A stretch of 64,000 bases of DNA from Arctopsyche grandis (GCF_051622035.1 NC_135358.1:17270501-17334500), one strand, 5' to 3'; shown: positions 10,786 through 23,746, counted from the first letter of the stretch. Numbers and translations: made by a program. The notes: generated from the sequence alone by a model not told the origin.

Positions 10786-12157
10786 CCATATACCATGATT
10801 TTGATAGGAATATAAATATGTTTGCATTTATTATATGTATATATGTGTATGTAGAATATTCAAGGGGGCTCGGCGTTAATATATTCATAGTTTTACGTCA
10901 CATTTACTAGAAATCTGATGATGACGAAAAGCTGCGTGGGTTTCAAATCAAAAATAAATCCTAATCCATTCATAAATTTACGCTAGATGACTAACGGAAT
11001 TGAAACGATATTCACACGATGTGACGTATGTTTGGTCACTCGATAACCTTGCTGATTTACGTTACGTTTGATGAATTTTTATCAAATAATTGCAAAATGC
11101 GAAAAGGTTTAATTATGGAAAAATGAAAAGAATCGCAATTCTTTTATCAGTTCGCACATAACATTTAATCGAGTCGTGGAGTCACCTTGGTCGGTTCAAC
11201 ACGTTGAACGAATCGATTTCATTTATAGACGGCTAAAATCGAAGATTCTGGAAATTGATTTGCAAGCACTGATTCATCACGTCCTTGCCGCGTGCAGCAT
11301 CACATAATTTTCAACATTCAGAAGAACTGTTGGTTTCCGGCTCAAGGTCCTAAAATGACCGACGACGACGGACGAATCAACGATCGGAAGCCGTTCCGAG
11401 AAATAAAGCAGTTCACACTTTATAAATAATAAATTATTCAGTTAAATTCTAGTCACTTGTTCATGTCTGAAATACCTGATTTATTTGTCACAAGTATGAA
11501 GTACATATGTATTTATGTTGGAAATATGCCCACATTATACCTATAGTATAGATTGTAATTCAGATGATATCAGCCTTTTACAGAATTGTTTATAAACATT
11601 CAAAATTAAAAAAAATATATATAAATATAAATAAATAATCGCAAATAAAATAAAATATGGATACATAAGTATTATTATTCGAAGTAGTATGTGTTCATAT
11701 GTAATTTGTTGTTTTACCGTGTACTTATTTAACTACTAGCTACATAATACCTAGCACGTTTTTAGATTTCTCAAAAACATTTATGTACATATCAGTTGAC
11801 TCACTTGTACTATTCAGTTTTTAGAACTCATTTCAATAATGGCAATGAAATACTATCGCGCGTAATTTTATTGCTTCCGGAATGATAATAATTTCCCAAA
11901 ACCCCACAATTGGAAACTGCGATGTGAAAAAGCCAGATGTATCCGGAATTCAAAGATTAATATAATAAGACGAATTTCATCAAAATACCACTCGGTGATT
12001 TCCCCATATTGTCATAATAACAAAAATCATCTTTCCAACGTGTATCATCTTCTAACATCAGTTGCGGTAGTATAATATGTAATTCAGCAAATTGAATAAT
12101 GCAATATAGCGATGAATGTATCTAAGATAAGTAAAAAAATACATAAAATAATGCCAC
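10786..12157. other. Intergenic, no gene seen
   Basis: The part at about 10980-11420 is less AT-rich and free of recognised repeats. It contains a 20-odd codon ATG frame at 11355 (MTDDDGRINDRKPF...) with no splice donor or homology that I can recognise. The rest is AT-rich. Confidence 0.4.
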
Positions 12158-12161
12158 TTAA

Positions 12162-12731
12162 CCTTTTGAATGCTGACCAACGCCGATCGGGGTTTTGCCA
12201 ACAAGTCCATCAGCCTGAAATACGTCGATGGGCGATGTTTTTTGAGTATGTAATAAATAAACAAGAATACTACCCGCTAAGCCTTTCCAGGTAGGATTGA
12301 AAAAAAAATTGCATTGAACATGGGTCGTGTAATCCGTGTCAATGTTTATAAAGACTGTTTTACACCGGAATTTCTGAATTTATAACCATAGCAGAATTTC
12401 TCGATTGAAATCCCTAACTGCCGAGTATTTTAGATTGTGACTTTATGTGACTATTTTAACAAAAATGAAGAAGATAGAGCTAGTTTTGGAAAATACATTC
12501 ATTAATAGACTTATTTTGTTTATTTTATATTGTTTCAAGATATATTAGAGAGTCTAAACTCACCTTTACAAAACTCGAAATCCTCTGCGGTAGTTATCTT
12601 GGGTTTGTTTGGATCAGCTACAATTTGTATACCTGCTTTCTATTGGATTTTTAAATAATTATAGTTGGAAATGTTGGCGAAATTTTCAGCGTGGTGGACT
12701 TTCAACAGAAAAGACGTCAGCACTCAAAGTG
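12162..12731. mobile_element. piggyBac-like MITE, copy 1
   Basis: The left end is TTAA (12158-12161) followed by CCTTTTGAATGCTGACC. The right end is GACGTCAGCACTCAAAGTGC, with the terminal TTAA decayed to CTAA. A second copy at 28850-29398 is colinear over about 550 bp. TTAA targets with TTTGAGTGCTGAC-type ends fit piggyBac-like elements. There is no intact transposase. Confidence 0.65.
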
Positions 12732-13245
12732 CTAAAGAAATATCAGTTCGTCTGGAAAGTTTATTTTGTGATCAGAAATACGTATCTTGCACTAGTCTCT
12801 CGTCTTTCAGCTGTGTTGTTAAAGTTCGACAGCTTTGAGATGAATGTCCTGCCGAAGCTCAGTTTTTTTTTTCTTACCAAATTCAAGTTATTGGGTATGT
12901 TAGCCACTTCAAGTCGTCCACCAAGTCGTCCAGTGAGTAGCACTACTTTTGGCAACAGCGCCTCCCAACCGTAAGTGGGATTCTATCGAGTAGTATGAAT
13001 GCCTTTATAAAACAAATCCGGTCGTCCAAAACGTGGTCAGCAAGGACAATGGTAGGTGATGGCATTCATCTGACCATGACTGATGCAGCCAGCGATACAA
13101 CGTCGTTATGACTTCGTCCACAATCCCACCTGACGTCGAATTTTGTTAATGTGCACGCGTCGCATACTAATTTATGCAAAAAAGGCTGAAAAAGTCACAT
13201 TCAAAATAAAACATACCGCTTGAAGCGTATTATTGTAGCCAATTG
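12732..13245. other. Intergenic, unrecognised
   Basis: Open frames exist on both strands at about 12760-12970 (a minus frame of 64 codons, basic, no domain known to me). They run into the piggyBac-like MITE, so I do not call a gene. Confidence 0.35.
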
Positions 13246-13249
13246 AAAA

Positions 13250-14000
13250 CAATGAGCTACTACTTTATATGTTTATTTACTTTTTTTGCTTTTTATTATT
13301 ACGAAATTATGTTCACAATACATCTTATATCTATTTTAATAGCTACTGATCTACTGTTCATTTTTTTACAATTTAATTTAATTTGGTTAGTAATCATAGT
13401 ATTATATTATTCTAATGTTAATCTACAGCATAATAGGAAAAAATAGCTCAAAAACCTATTTACAATCATAATAAATGTTCATAATACACCTAATACATAA
13501 TATTAATTAAAGACTCTCTAAAGTCGATGACCTAAAGCAGATTGTGTTTAGGTAATCTGTGTTATACCCGAAGGGTATAGACATTTTGTTGTGATCACCG
13601 AGACCCTTCACAAGTGTGTTAGTATGGTTATTAGTGATTCTGTCATAGAATCTACTGGTTAGTTTGTTAGTAATATCTGTAACAAACGGAATATTATATA
13701 TGGCATGCAGTTTTTTCAATTTAGTATATATGGGTGTATTATAAATTATTTTTAGGGATTTATTTTGTATTACTTGGAGCTTGGAAAGATTAGTATTCGA
13801 GGCGTTATTTCATACAGGTGAAGCATAGGTTAATAATGGTAATATGAGCGCGCGATATAATTTTATTTTATTTTGAGTTGATAAAGAACTATGGCGATTA
13901 AATATTGGATATATTGAGGATATACCGCGCATCGCCTTGCATTTCGCTGCCTCAATGTGAGGTGCCCATCTCATTCTTTTATCAAACTCCTAAATACTTT
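13250..14000 (-). mobile_element. Jockey-type non-LTR retrotransposon, 3' fragment
   Basis: Reading the minus strand from about 13990 down gives the C-terminal part of a reverse transcriptase ORF in more than one frame: MRWAPHIEAAKC, LYRALILPLLTYASPVWNN and LSKLQVIQNKSLKII are recognisable non-LTR (Jockey/I group) motifs. The last 70 codons (13719-13507) are intact to a stop. The 3' UTR (13506 down to about 13285) matches two further 3'-end copies at 26.0 and 35.0 kb. The element is 5'-truncated and frameshifted, so dead. Confidence 0.75.
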
Positions 14001-16740
14001 AGTTTATTTATTTAAAAAATATATTTCCAAGCAAAACTATCAGAAGATTACATATACATTACATGTTGCAACTACAATGTGTGTATGTATGTAAGTATAC
14101 AACGAGTTCAACAATGTGTATAAAAAACAAGAAAATATGATAATAAATCAATATATATATATAAATAAATCTCTAATCATATCATATATTTACAGAAATC
14201 ATTAAAAATGTTTACACAAAAGTGTTTTCAGTCATTATTTTATATCAGTGGTGCTAGAGATATACATACATATGTATTAGTAGTGTTTCAATGGCGTTTC
14301 TTTTTTTTTAATAAGAATTTGACACACTTACCTTCACTAACAGTATGCAAAATTGACAGAAAACATTGGTCTTGTGTTTGGACGGCAATTATGCAAGTAA
14401 CTCAACCGAAAGAGTCAATGTTATTGTTTATAAAAGATCTGGGATCAAAACCTGACCGATATATCTGTAAAGAAGGTTTCTATTTAATAACAATATATTT
14501 ATTTCCTACTAATTACATATCTGCATGTTCCAAACAAAATTGACATCTACAAATACATATAATGTTAATAAAACTTCATGATAATGAGCTGATAGGCTAC
14601 TTTGATAACTCAAAAGAAAATTATTTTAAGCTTTAATATACATATATTGAATAATAAATTGTCACAATTCGGAAATTTTGGTAAAACGGGCGTTCCGAAA
14701 ATCCCTTTCGGGATACTTGAAATTACGCTTAAAGCCGGTATAATCCCCGTTTTCCAAAAAATCTAAATCACTGCAAAAATGCGTGCACGTATTTCAAATT
14801 AAAATTATACTTTGACATCATCATCCGTATTATAATTTTCAATTAGGTAACTAATTTTTAAATAATTAGCATCAAACGCGCTGACATCACGGTTCTTCGG
14901 AAGACAATCGAAAATTAAAAAAAGGAAGTGCGCACTATAAGGATTATGCAAAATTTATTTTTATTACACTAAATGACATAATGACGACTCGAATTGTACA
15001 CCCATCGGATTTATGACAGCCCTGAGATCTTTCTTTCTAGAAAACAGGGAATTCGAGATTTCATTTGTGATCATTTTTCCTCGGATAATTTTTCCGATCG
15101 GTCATCGTCTGTCTATTTACAATCGGCTACGATGACGAGCCAAACCCCCGCACGTTACGCACCCGTGATGTCACATAATGCGTGGCGTATTGACGCTGAT
15201 TTCTAAACCGTATATGATCATGATGTTGATCATGTTAGGAGAGACATTCCGAGAAGCAAAACAATCACAACGATGAGTCCAGGCGAATCGAAGTCGCCAA
15301 ATTTGCACACGCGCACCTGACGTCAAAGAAGTAAGGATGGCCATAGTAACGCACATTTGTCATTATTTTTGTCGTTCTATTGTTTTTAATGGCGTAATCT
15401 GTTTCAAGTCATACGTGGCGAAATTATGACGCAAGAAATTTTAAACTATTTTATTTGGTACGATGACGGTAATACGGCCACGTTAATCCGCGATGAAACT
15501 TAAAAAATTAAAACAGAGTGAAGTTGAGAAAAATAATCTATTCATCCGTTTGCTATACTTCCTTTTAAATAAAGCGATTAAACAAGTGAGTATATAAACA
15601 TATTTCAAAAATATTTGCTAACTAATTGCTTTTCTTATGAACTACAATGTATGTATGTTGTATGTATTATGCATATGTGCATTGTACTTGTCTATCTACA
15701 TAAGTTATTCATATGACACGTGGATTGCATTGATTAATAAAAGGTTATTAATTACGTTTGTTTTCGTTTCCTTTCTTACTATTATTTTCGTCTTCTTACG
15801 AAACAGATCTAGCGCCTTATAGGAGGATTGACTGTAAGCTTGAAACAATAAAAAAATATCAAAATAACTTGATTTTGATTAGATTTTTTTATTTATCTAT
15901 TAATAAGTAAAGGGTAAAAAATTAAAAACCGAAAAAATTTATATAGTTTTGCTCAAATAGTGCCCAAAATTAAAAAAATAAAATGATGAAGAATATATGG
16001 ATTAAAATGTTAAAATTAAATGTGAGTGTTTCCCAGAACAGAGACAAACGAAAGCGTATTGGAAAGGCCTTTATCTAGCAATTAAATTTTGATAAGCTTT
16101 TTATTGTTCATGCATATATGTATGTACATATGTTCACAGTAGTACATCTGAAGTATGTAAATTTTAATAGCTGCTGGTTATATAGATCATTATATATTTT
16201 ACATAATCCTTAAGTTTAATTGAGGCATTAAAGGAAAAAAGCGTAATTCTTACAAATTCGTCCAACAATGGATGTCTGGCTGCAAATTATAATGATGATA
16301 AAATAGATATAAGCGAAGCGATAACAGAAAACTAAAAATTTACCCCAATGTATGCATATTACATATGTAAGCAGTGGTTTCTAATGGTTTCAAAAATTAT
16401 ACAAATCTTGAAAATTTAATGAACTTTCATGTCTTGGATGAAAAAAAAAATGTATATACATATATATTTTCAAAATAATTTCATTGAAAAAAAAATTGGA
16501 AACCCGTTGTTCCAAAATTGGAGAAATACCACTATATGTAAGCTTGAATCAATCGATATCTACATATACGTTTGTATGCCTTTAGATCGATTTTTCACTC
16601 GTTCGAAATTCGATCTTTGATGTGGCCGCGCTAAACGTTAATCATTCGTTGTCCGACATTGTTATGAATGTATTTTTAACCGCGAAAAATATTGTTGTAT
16701 CGTAGCATTCTTCGAATCGATTGGCAACCCTGTTTGCGCA
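14001..16740. other. Intergenic upstream of the icarapin-like gene
   Basis: No gene recognised. An open frame at 14208-14543 (+) has no known domain. CRE-like TGACGTCA occurs at about 15318, and several TGACGT/ACGTCA motifs lie between 15100 and 15480. This could be distal regulatory DNA for the gene starting at 16894, which is inference only. Confidence 0.4.
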
Positions 16741-16762
16741 CTCGTCGATGGCGCACCTACCG

Positions 16763-16800
16763 TATATATACCGTGGAGGGGATCCGGTCAACCAGTATCG
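16763..16800 (+). promoter_or_regulatory. Core promoter of icarapin-like gene
   Basis: TATATATA at 16763-16770 is followed about 30 bases later by an initiator-like CCAGTA near 16792-16797. This spacing is right for a TATA/Inr promoter and leaves a roughly 100-base 5' UTR before the ATG at 16894. Confidence 0.6.
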
Positions 16801-16893
16801 TGTGGATTTTCGCTTTATTTAGTCGTGCGGTAGTTCGTCGATTCACCTGGAATTCTAATTAGCACAGGAGTCTCCTCCTCGAAGACCGCCATC

Positions 16894-19800
16894 ATGAATT
16901 TCTACGTCTTTCTATCACTCGCCCTGGTCGCATTCGTCTCAGCTACGCCAGGTACTTACCGCTACGGAACGCTACGACGGGAACCACAAAACTCCCAGTG
17001 CTATTGTGATCCTATTAATAAAAAAAAAACCTAAAAAATATATTCTACATCATAATTAAATTATGAATTAATACATATTTTCGATGATACCAATTTCATT
17101 CAAATCGTAGCGGTGTCGTAGAGTCGTAGATTCATTACTACTATGTAGTTCTATTACAGCTCAAATATTTACTAGTTTTTTTACCCGGCTTCGATCAGTA
17201 TTTGTAATATCAACCGCTTAAACATGGCCAATCAAATAGTAAACGTTTTATTAAATTTATTTTAATATTTTTATTTTATTTAAATTTAAATATTCATTTG
17301 TTTTTTTATTAAATTGAACGTCACGGATTCTACGAAGCAAACAAACAAACATACATACAAAGTCTCTTTCGAAATTATATATTAGATTTTCAATTATGTA
17401 CATATATATGTACATATAGTGAATTAAATTATTGAAGGCATCCATGCATATGGGAATATATTTGCTTGTAAATTCAATCATACTTTTGTATGATTGAATT
17501 TACAAGCAAATATATTTTTTATGTATAATAATAAAAATGTATGTATTTATGTATAATAATAAAAAAAATGCAAACATATTCACAAATACAAGTATTTCAA
17601 TGTTGGTAAAATATAGAAATATATTGAATACACGTGTTATATGGTGCAAAATCAATTTTAATTTTGTTTAATGTAGATACAATGTACGTACATCTTAATA
17701 CACTCGTGATCTTTGTACATATGTATGTACATATTATACATATGTACGTTGGCCGCAATTTTAATCGAAAATATTTTTATTATATGTTTTGAAGAATCGT
17801 TTGCTTGAACTCGATAACCCGTAAACAGGATAATTTTTTTTATTATTATACAGAAAATTCTAGAAATTTATGGCATATTAAATTAAAACCGCGATAAACA
17901 AAATGATAAAAAATATTTTAGCTGTTTATATTTATTATACATTCAAGTAATATTATATTTAGTTATAAAATTTATATTGAGTGATTTAATATCTTTTTAT
18001 ATTTCAACTTATATGTATGTAAGTTTCACCCAAAAAATGTGCTTAACGACAAATGTGTTCACCCGTTGATCAATAAACATTTGAACAAGTTTCGGCGAAT
18101 GTTTGTCTGATACGATAAATTGTATTTTAATTTCTAAAACATTTACGTCCTTGTGAGTATGTGGTTGTATTTGCAGACAGGTAAACTACGTACTGTAAAT
18201 AAACACGTTACCGTTAATTAACAATTCGTAATGCATACTTTATCAGTGAATCGACTCGACCTATGCGAGGTCAAAATGTGTATTGCATAATGTAAAAACA
18301 AATTTCCGTTTTATATGAATTAAATTCCAAATCCAATGATTAACATAATTAAAATATACATATATAGTTTATATTTATAATACATAATGACAGTTCCCCA
18401 ATTAAAAAACCATCATGAATAGTGTATATAACTTGCTGTTTACATAAATTCTAATAACTTTGGTTTTATTATCATTTTTTGTTCGGTTTCCACAGACCTA
18501 CATAGATTTAATTATTTACAAGTTTTTTTGTTGTTGTTGATTTCAGTCAAACACATGGGACATCAAGATGATGTAGATGTAATGATCGTACCTCTCGAAG
18601 CTCAATTATATGACGTAGATGATGCTGATTCCGGATTCCCCGGCGGATTTTTCTCATTTAATCCATTTGGTAATCCTTTCTCTGGCTTCATGCAAAGTAT
18701 GGATGGTAAATATTTAGTTTTTTAACGTGATTATCTATCATTTATGTCCACAAGATTAAGAATGATAAATATTTATTTTCAATTTTCTATAGATATGCTG
18801 AGAAGTCTTCGTGAACAAATGACCCAAGTCTTAACCAGACTTCCAGCCGAAAATACAGATTGGAAGGAAATCGGTGATGGTAAAAGAAATAGTACATCTA
18901 CTACAAAAGTGAGTTAATTTACACATTTACTTATGGATGTAGACATAAAAGTCAGTAGATATGTATGTATCCTTGTTTATTAACAAAATATTTAAATTGT
19001 AGGTCATAAATGGACATAAAGTGACAATAAATGAAACCACTTATGCCAATGATGGAGATAACTCCGGAACTTTCTTCAAAATTCGCGTCGTTGACGTTCA
19101 ACCGACATCTGAAGAAGATATGGATAATTTGGGCGAAAAAGCAACAAAAACCCCGAATTCGTTAAGCGAATCTGAAGAAAAAACTACAATTGCATCAGAA
19201 AGTAAATATTCTATTCTCAGACACTTCTTGCTATCCAAAATATGTACTTACTTTATACTATACATACATGAAGTTACATAATTCACACACATTGCTGTTA
19301 TCAGGGTTAAATATATTTTTTATTTCCGTGCACTTAAATATTTTATGTTTCCTGTGCTATGAAACTATATTCTTTTTCTGTACACATTTGCAAGAGTGAA
19401 TCGCCCAATCCAACATAGGCATTCACTAGAAGTGCACTTGATCCATGGGTACGCTGAGCTATCAAGTACATATGTAGTTGGACGATTCATTAATAAATTA
19501 ATACAAAGATCCACCTCTATAGACGTTCCTCGATGAACCAGTATTAATATTAATTTTTTTTAATTTTTGAAGATAAAGATGTTGAAGAACTTACCACCAA
19601 AAGTCCTATTGAAGACATCGAAAGGGGATCCCCAGAGATTCAAGAGAGTGCTAATGAAATTCCACGAGGCAAACCAGAGGTAGAATTACAAGCTTAAATT
19701 TATAAAACAACTATTAATATTTTAACTGTTATTTTTTCCATATTTTACATAACCTATTTACTACATATCAAATTTACTATATTTTAATGCACTAATAGAA

Positions 19801-21154
19801 TGTCAACATAATAAATGCATGATATGAATACAATTTACCGTTAACAAATAATGTTGATTGCTTATATTTTATCTATTATATTAAAATTAATACAACAAAA
19901 CTTGTATATATACATAACAATTTGAATTGAAGTAGTATGCATCAAATATATATATTTTTTTTATATTATTACGTATTCGCTTACAATCACAAAATAGTAG
20001 AATACATTATTTGCGTAGTTTATATCATATATTTTTAGTGTATTTTTTTATTATAAATTTTTGTAAATAAGTAATGATACGAAAATAAGTTCCAGATATA
20101 GGCTTCCATTTGCATGTATTTTTATTATATGATTAAATTTTTTATAAACTGAAGTGTTTTTATTTATTTTTTATATATAGACTTTAACACTTCCTTTCTC
20201 CCATCCCGAAGCTTTACTGCATGACTGCTTTTTTTAATTTTAAGTTTTAATGCAGCATTTTCAACTATTAAAACCACAGGTTAGCTTTTATTATTTATTA
20301 TATGTATATTGTATTTTCTTTTATTTGTGTGAATACATCACTCGAATGAAAACTATTACTAACAAACAGCAAACTTAATCTATACATTTCGTGCAACTGT
20401 AAATATAACATTTTTATTGTATATATGTATGTTGACACTAAACCTGTTATAAAATAAATGTTCAAACTATTTATATCACTCTGTTTTGATATAAATAGTT
20501 TGAACATTATGAAGGTTCAATTTACATATTACAACTTCTATAAAAACTTCCTTGTACAATGTATACCTAAGTTTTCTACTAACATCAACTAATATGTATG
20601 TATAATCGTTTTTTCAATTGACATAATAATAAATTATTAGATTTTATAATGGAGGACTTTTTGATATGACTAAAGATTCAAATTAACACACTCTTATTTA
20701 TTTGTTGTATGCACTCAATTTCATTGCACTGTGTGTAACTGTTATCACCCTGCACATTTTCCAGGAACAGAACTCGGTGGAGAGTGAGATAGAAACCCTC
20801 GGCGAAGATTTCGGTGCAGATGTTTTACCCAATGAAAGCTTCCAAGACATAAAGATATCCAGTCCTGAAATAATAACGGCAGACATAGACGATTTCGCCG
20901 TGCCTGTGAAAGAGATTGAATCAAACGATGTTAACTCCCACATCTACGACCTTTCCAATGACATTTTAGTAAATCAAATACAAGCTGATGCCGGAGCTCC
21001 ACATGATCCCGATGCTGAACTCATAGACGTGTTTAATATCAATGATCACCCCGAAGACCGACCATATAGCACACAAAGGATTGTTCCTTTACTTAGGACT
21101 CCATCATATCCATACCCTATGTGGCCAGTTTACTACGAAAACATTAGGCCATGA
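16894..21154 (+). CDS. Icarapin-like secreted protein (six exons)
   Basis: Exons by GT-AG junctions with continuous phase: 16894-16951, 18547-18705, 18793-18908, 19003-19201, 19573-19679, 20765-21154; 342 residues. Residues 1-17 are a clear signal peptide (hydrophobic core VFLSLALVAFVS). The middle carries the family signature: a REQM segment, then NSTSTTK, INGHKVTINETTY and the following FFKIRVVDVQP, with sequons for N-glycosylation. This block is conserved in icarapin, first described as a carbohydrate-rich bee venom allergen, but related proteins are widespread in insects without venom and their role is unknown. The acidic C-terminal half ends in a Pro/Tyr-rich tail, making this protein longer than the bee form as I remember it. 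Alternative ends are possible: exon 5 read-through gives VELQA then stop at about 19697, and exon 4 read-through stops at 19281. Family call sure; function not. Confidence 0.85.
17172..17396 (-). mobile_element. Helitron-like element in icarapin-like intron 1
   Basis: Reverse-oriented copy: it begins CTAGTTTTTTTACCCGGC (3' end) and finishes CGAAATTATATATTAGA (5' end), the same ends as the copies at 1.3-1.7 kb and 35-36 kb. It is non-coding. Confidence 0.5.
17455..17516. repeat. Perfect snapback hairpin, 29-bp arms, 4-nt loop
   Basis: Arms 17455-17483 and 17488-17516 are exact reverse complements around TTTT. It lies in intron 1 of the icarapin-like gene. The core of the arm reads TTGCTTGTAAATTCAATC. 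Confidence 0.85.
20457..20508. repeat. Perfect snapback hairpin, 22-bp arms, 8-nt loop
   Basis: Arms 20457-20478 and 20487-20508 are exact reverse complements (AATGTTCAAACTATTTATAT and onwards) around CTCTGTTT. It lies in intron 5 of the icarapin-like gene. Confidence 0.85.
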
Positions 21155-21466
21155 AATAATTAATTCAAATATTATATGTAGAATGCACTCCTATATTATA
21201 GAATAGATCTTCTTTTAAGGACTGTATAAAAAGACAACTATATTAGGATTTAAGTGATAGAAAATGAATAGAGTATTTATATTATTTATTTTCTAAACTT
21301 TCCATATTGCCAAAGTTTATTTATTGTAATGTTAGTTTTTATTAGTTTTAAGTTTGTTTTACATCCAAAATCATATTTTTTTACAAAATTCATTAATGAG
21401 AAGTGACTCCAATTTATATATAAAGGAAACTTCTTGTAATATCATCCCACTCATCATCATTGTGTA

Positions 21467-21472
21467 AATAAA
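21467..21472 (+). terminator. Poly(A) signal of icarapin-like gene
   Basis: AATAAA about 310 bases after the stop, the first canonical signal I see downstream. It implies a 3' UTR of roughly 330 bases. Confidence 0.5.
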
Positions 21473-22299
21473 AAAATGAAATTCTGACATATTATGTTTT
21501 ATTCTATTTTAAGCTTTTGTTGCAATATTTTAATATGAATATAAAATTATTAGAGATGTTTATTAAAATTATTATAGTTAATTTATGTGAGTATATTTTA
21601 AGGGGACGACTTTTTTTTCTACGTATTAATGTAAAATCAAACGAAACATTTTTATATATGTATATTTAAATTTGAATAGTAAACAGATTCTTCATTGAAG
21701 GGAAATCATTAAACCAAGAGTTTGAGTAATAAAGCATTTAAATAAAAATCAAAAACTTCTATACATTATTTTTGTAAAAGTTATAATTCCACCAGCACAA
21801 ACCAAGACAAATAAATGTGTCATAAAGCAATTAAAACCCACACTTGAAAATACGTGATTTCTCTTTGTGAGAAATAAATATTGTACATATGTATGTCATT
21901 TGTGTAATGGATAGGTTTAATTTAACAAATACAAATAAATATGTAACAAATGCCACACTCATTAATCAGCAGTCTTAATATGCATTTAATACAGCATATT
22001 GTTGAATAAAGAGAATGTTTTGAATTCGTTTATGAAGGATAAGTCATTTCCTTTTGAAATTTGCTATATTTCCTTTATAATATAATACAAAATTTTATTT
22101 ATGTGATACAAATTAATACCCCAGAAAAATTAAACGTTCTTTCCTGTTATCTAGAGATTTTTTTTTAATAATATTAAAAAACGCATTTCATTTGTTTATT
22201 TTTACATTTAATAATGAATCTATTCACTCTGCCTTGTACCGAAAAAAAAACTGTGAAATCGAAATGAATATCTACTTTGGTTCGAGTATTTGCTATTGT

Positions 22300-22965
22300 C
22301 AATGTGTGAACTGAAAATTGGTTCACTGACAGGCGTCTACCATTTGTGAGGTCCATTTCTTCTATTGTTGGGCGAAAGAGTTGTACAATTAATAAAAATA
22401 AAGCCATCGATTGGAACAACTCCATGAGAGAAATCTTCGCGGAGTACTTCAAACAACAGCCTAAGCATAAGCTCAGAGGCTGTGGACATATTGTTGAAAT
22501 TGACGAGAGCTTAATCATTCACCAAGCAGATTAATAATGCTGGTGGAGTGCTTCCTCGACAGTGGATTTTCAGAGGACTTGGGAAACGCAGCAATGCTTT
22601 TTAGTCAAAGTGAATAATCACAGTTCGAAAACATTATTGGCGGCAATTTTAGACAATACCGAAGAAGACTCTATGATTTATTTAGATAGTTGACACGCCT
22701 ACGAAACAGAAGAAATAATAAAGGCTGGATTTGGACCGTTTTAAAGTCTATCATCGCTATAAATTCGTAAATCCTGACACATTAGTTCACACCCAAACCG
22801 ATGAACGAATGTGGATATCTGCTAAATGGCGTAATAAACGACACCGAGGAACAATGTGCCATCATTTAAATTCGAATTTGGCTGAGTTTATTTGGATACA
22901 GCAATACTGCAAACGTCAATGTAATGTCAAGACGTATTCGAGTCACTTTTGGTCGCAATAAAAGT
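22300..22965 (+). pseudogene. Merlin / ISXO2-like transposase remnant
   Basis: Broken plus-strand frames give the DDE-type ISXO2 domain of Merlin elements. At about 22480-22515 the frame reads GCGHIVEIDESL (first catalytic Asp region), followed by RVLPRQWIFRGLG in another frame. At 22760-22920 come FVNPDTLVHTQT, RMWISAKWRNKRHRGT and LNSNLAEFIWIQQY, matching the C-terminal region of the family. Several frameshifts and a stop at 22532 make it non-functional. Terminal repeats were not identified. Confidence 0.7.
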
Positions 22966-23019
22966 TTGCTACCCTCCGGAATCTAAATTATAGTTGTGTA
23001 CACATATTATGTATGATTA

Positions 23020-23746
23020 AAGTGACCATACGTCCCGTTTTTAGGTAGCCTGTCCCATTGTCCCCAAGCCCAGCTTCGGGACGTCGAAATTTCCCGTTTT
23101 CAAAAAGAGAGCAATACATGGTAATAATTAAAAAAGTGCGATATTGAGCAACACTTAAGATCAGAAAAACATAGAAATTCAGAATTTTTTTAAGAAAACA
23201 GATTCACCAACTTCCAGATCTTTCGAAGTTGCTGCGACGGAAGGCGCCTGGGCTTATCATACGGTGCAAGAGAACCATAGTTTTCGCTCAAACGATTGTG
23301 CTTCTAAGTTAATTCAAAACTTAATTAAGAACAAAAATTTAGATGTGCTCGTACGAAAACAGAAGCTATTGTTGTAAATATTTTAGCGCCAATAGTAATA
23401 GGTGAATTAAAAGATCGTCTCAACGAATGCACTTGTGTTACTATATTAACTGATGCTTCAAACCACGGAACCAAGAAAATTAAGAAATCCTGCCAAGAAT
23501 GTCATTCTTATTTAAAAGCAAACCCAGTAATACTTAAGAAAATTTGTTTATCAGAAAAATATAAAAAAAGATAATTTTTTTATATTTATATTATTCATTC
23601 CTGTTCTTTTCTTTTCTTCATCAACAGTCCTGTTCTTTTTATTAATAAATAAAAACTATGAAAAAATACGCGTTTTCTTGAATACACATACTATTACGTA
23701 AAAATTGGTAGATGTTCCGTTTTGAGGACAAACATAAATGGTCACA
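23020..23746 (+). mobile_element. hAT-like element remnant with ACGTCCCG ends
   Basis: The left end AAGTGACCATACGTCCCG is answered by a right end CCGTTTTGAGGACAAACATAAATGGTCACA. Between them broken frames read AYHTVQENHSFRSNDCASKLI and VIGELKDRLNECTCVTILTD with DASNHG, recognisable hAT (DUF4371-type) transposase pieces. A perfect 13-bp direct repeat TTATGTATGATTA flanks it directly (23007-23019 and 23747-23759). Confidence 0.7.

Noticed and set aside
11355-11425. Short ATG frame MTDDDGRINDRKPF as a first exon
   Set aside because: No splice donor follows in a usable position and no downstream exon was found.
12761-12955. 64-codon minus-strand ORF next to the piggyBac-like MITE
   Set aside because: No domain or start context. 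The plus frame over the same bases runs into transposon sequence, so neither is supported.
22174-22518. 114-codon minus-strand ORF
   Set aside because: It overlaps the Merlin-type transposase read on the plus strand, which has recognisable motifs; the minus frame does not.
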